5,382 nucleotides of DNA from Gammaproteobacteria bacterium (GTDB taxonomy: Bacteria; Pseudomonadota; Gammaproteobacteria; Pseudomonadales; Azotimanducaceae): assembly GCA_002694945.1 (NCBI GenBank), contig NZNP01000124.1:4523-9904 (forward strand), read 5' to 3'. Positions 4,475-5,382 of the stretch are shown here, piece by piece. A program made the translations under genes and the position numbers. Position 1 is the first letter of the stretch. Each line of letters starts with the position of its first letter. Under the pieces are notes generated by a model that saw nothing but the letters and a program-made list of their open reading frames with translations, was not told the origin of the DNA and did no database searches.

Positions 4475-5382
4475 GATAGCCGCCTTGCTATTTGGATTGC
4501 TGCCGGTCTTGAGTCAGGCAGATGTCGGCCTAGGTTTGCCCAGTGTCGAAACTTCCCCCGAACGTTTGGTTGAACTAGGTAAGAAGTTATTTTTTGATCG
4601 TCGTTTGTCAGTTAACAACACTCTCTCCTGCGCCATGTGTCACATTCCAGAGCAGGGTTTCGCCCAGAACCAGCTCGCGACACCGGTTGGACTAGAAGGT
4701 AGAGTCCTTAAGCGCAATTCCCCGTCGCTTCTAAATGTGCGTTATCGGCAGTCGCTATTTCACGATGGACGGGAATACTCCCTAGTAAACCAGGTCTGGT
4801 CGCCACTTTTGTCCGAACGTGAAATGGGTAACCTCTCTATTGGTATGGTCATAGGTAGATTGAAAGAGCTAGACGATTATTCCGCTGAATTCGCTGAGAC
4901 TCTTGGTGATATTGATGCTGTAACCATCGGCGAAGCACTGGCGGCCTATCAGCAAAGCCTAGTTGCTGGGGATAGCCCCTTTGATCGTTGGTACTTTGGT
5001 GGCGATGAATTAGCGGTGGAAGAGGCAGTGAAGCGAGGGTTTATCCTATTTCAGGAGAAAGGCTGCATAGCGTGTCATCAACTTGGCGATAAGACAGCTC
5101 TCTTCACGGATCACAGCTTTCGTAACACTGGTATTGGGTACGAGCAATCCATGGGTTTAAAACCAGGCCAGCGTACCATCCGCCTGACTGATACGGTTAC
5201 CATTCAGACGGATGTAAAATTTGAAGGTGATGTCCATAATGATTTAGGACGCTATGAAGTCACTGGTGAGCCAGAGGATCGATGGCGATATAGAACGGCA
5301 GGATTACGGAATATTGCCTTAACTGCACCCTATATGCATGACGGGTCGATATCGTCACTCGCCGCGGTTCTTGAGTTTTATT
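4452..5382 (+). CDS. mauG: MauG/cytochrome c peroxidase-like di-haem protein, 3' end outside window
   Basis: 310 codons are present and the frame is open at the right edge. Residues 1-23 (MLFPQRVK, hydrophobic core, SQA) are a signal peptide, so the protein is periplasmic. Two c-type haem sites are present: CAMCH at 60-64 and CIACH at 205-209. Other family motifs are ELGKKLFFD at 41-49, RNSPSLLN at 88-95, FHDGR at 103-107, Gln114, EMG at 124-126, LGRYEVTG near 265, and LRNIALTAPYMHDGS ending at 299. Using recalled family spacing, Gln114 and Glu124 match MauG Gln103 and Glu113, and Tyr310, the last complete codon, falls where MauG has its Tyr294 haem ligand and peroxidases have Met. The CcpA loop His71 has no counterpart, also MauG-like. 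His104 replaces the usual inter-haem Trp. TAG directly precedes the ATG in frame, so the start cannot be further upstream; no clear Shine-Dalgarno is seen. A role in MtoX maturation or peroxide removal is inferred from context. Confidence 0.92.
   Translation, partial: MLFPQRVKIAALLFGLLPVLSQADVGLGLPSVETSPERLVELGKKLFFDRRLSVNNTLSCAMCHIPEQGFAQNQLATPVGLEGRVLKRNSPSLLNVRYRQSLFHDGREYSLVNQVWSPLLSEREMGNLSIGMVIGRLKELDDYSAEFAETLGDIDAVTIGEALAAYQQSLVAGDSPFDRWYFGGDELAVEEAVKRGFILFQEKGCIACHQLGDKTALFTDHSFRNTGIGYEQSMGLKPGQRTIRLTDTVTIQTDVKFEGDVHNDLGRYEVTGEPEDRWRYRTAGLRNIALTAPYMHDGSISSLAAVLEFY

Noticed and set aside
4452..5382. Ordinary bacterial cytochrome c peroxidase
   Set aside because: The loop His of CcpA is missing (VGLEG at 79-83), a Tyr appears at the likely Met-ligand position, and the gene neighbours mtoX. 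A peroxidase activity is not excluded, but MauG-like is the better label.
1..5382. CRISPR arrays, tRNA/rRNA genes, insertion sequences, integrases
   Set aside because: No regularly spaced repeats, cloverleaf sequences, transposase motifs or terminal inverted repeats were seen on either strand.

Overview
The window looks like chromosomal DNA of a proteobacterium, most likely a gammaproteobacterium. This is inferred from the gene families, the SD-type start sites and the codon use; no rRNA or other phylogenetic marker is present. Its core is a methanethiol oxidase (MtoX, SBP56 family) cluster: a secreted MtoX, a secreted SCO1/SenC-type copper chaperone, and a divergent di-haem MauG/cytochrome c peroxidase-like protein that runs off the right edge. 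Next to it lies an unrelated-looking membrane flavoenzyme. No tRNA, rRNA, CRISPR array, insertion sequence or integrase is visible.

Layout. Bases 1-68 (minus) hold the first 22 codons of an unidentified gene that leaves the left edge. Bases 69-251 are a divergent intergenic region with an imperfect inverted repeat and a clear Shine-Dalgarno for the next gene. Bases 252-2414 (plus) encode a 720-residue fusion: an N-terminal TVP38/TMEM64 (DedA-like) membrane domain joined to a mercuric-reductase-like FAD/NAD disulfide oxidoreductase. Its 3' end overlaps by 59 bases, tail to tail, the SCO-like gene (3075 to 2356, minus). The SCO gene is in turn translationally overlapped (GTGA, 4 bases) by mtoX (4403 to 3072, minus). 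A 48-base AT-rich gap (4404-4451) separates mtoX from the divergent MauG-like gene (4452 to beyond 5382, plus). Promoter-like hexamers for the two directions interlock across that gap.

How the genes fit together. MtoX is known as a copper-dependent periplasmic enzyme that converts methanethiol to formaldehyde, hydrogen sulfide and hydrogen peroxide. SCO proteins deliver copper in the periplasm, and MauG-type di-haem proteins carry out oxidative protein maturation or peroxide chemistry. A linked mtoX-SCO-mauG set has been described for methanethiol oxidizers, so the basic system is not new. Noteworthy details here are the divergent mauG, the interlocked promoters, a CxxxxxCP variant of the SCO copper site, a His in place of the inter-haem Trp of the MauG-like protein, and a SCO C-terminus overprinted on the flavoenzyme gene. 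Sampled lines of the flavoenzyme gene are mostly GC-richer than the mto genes, suggesting that two segments of different history meet near 2.4 kb.
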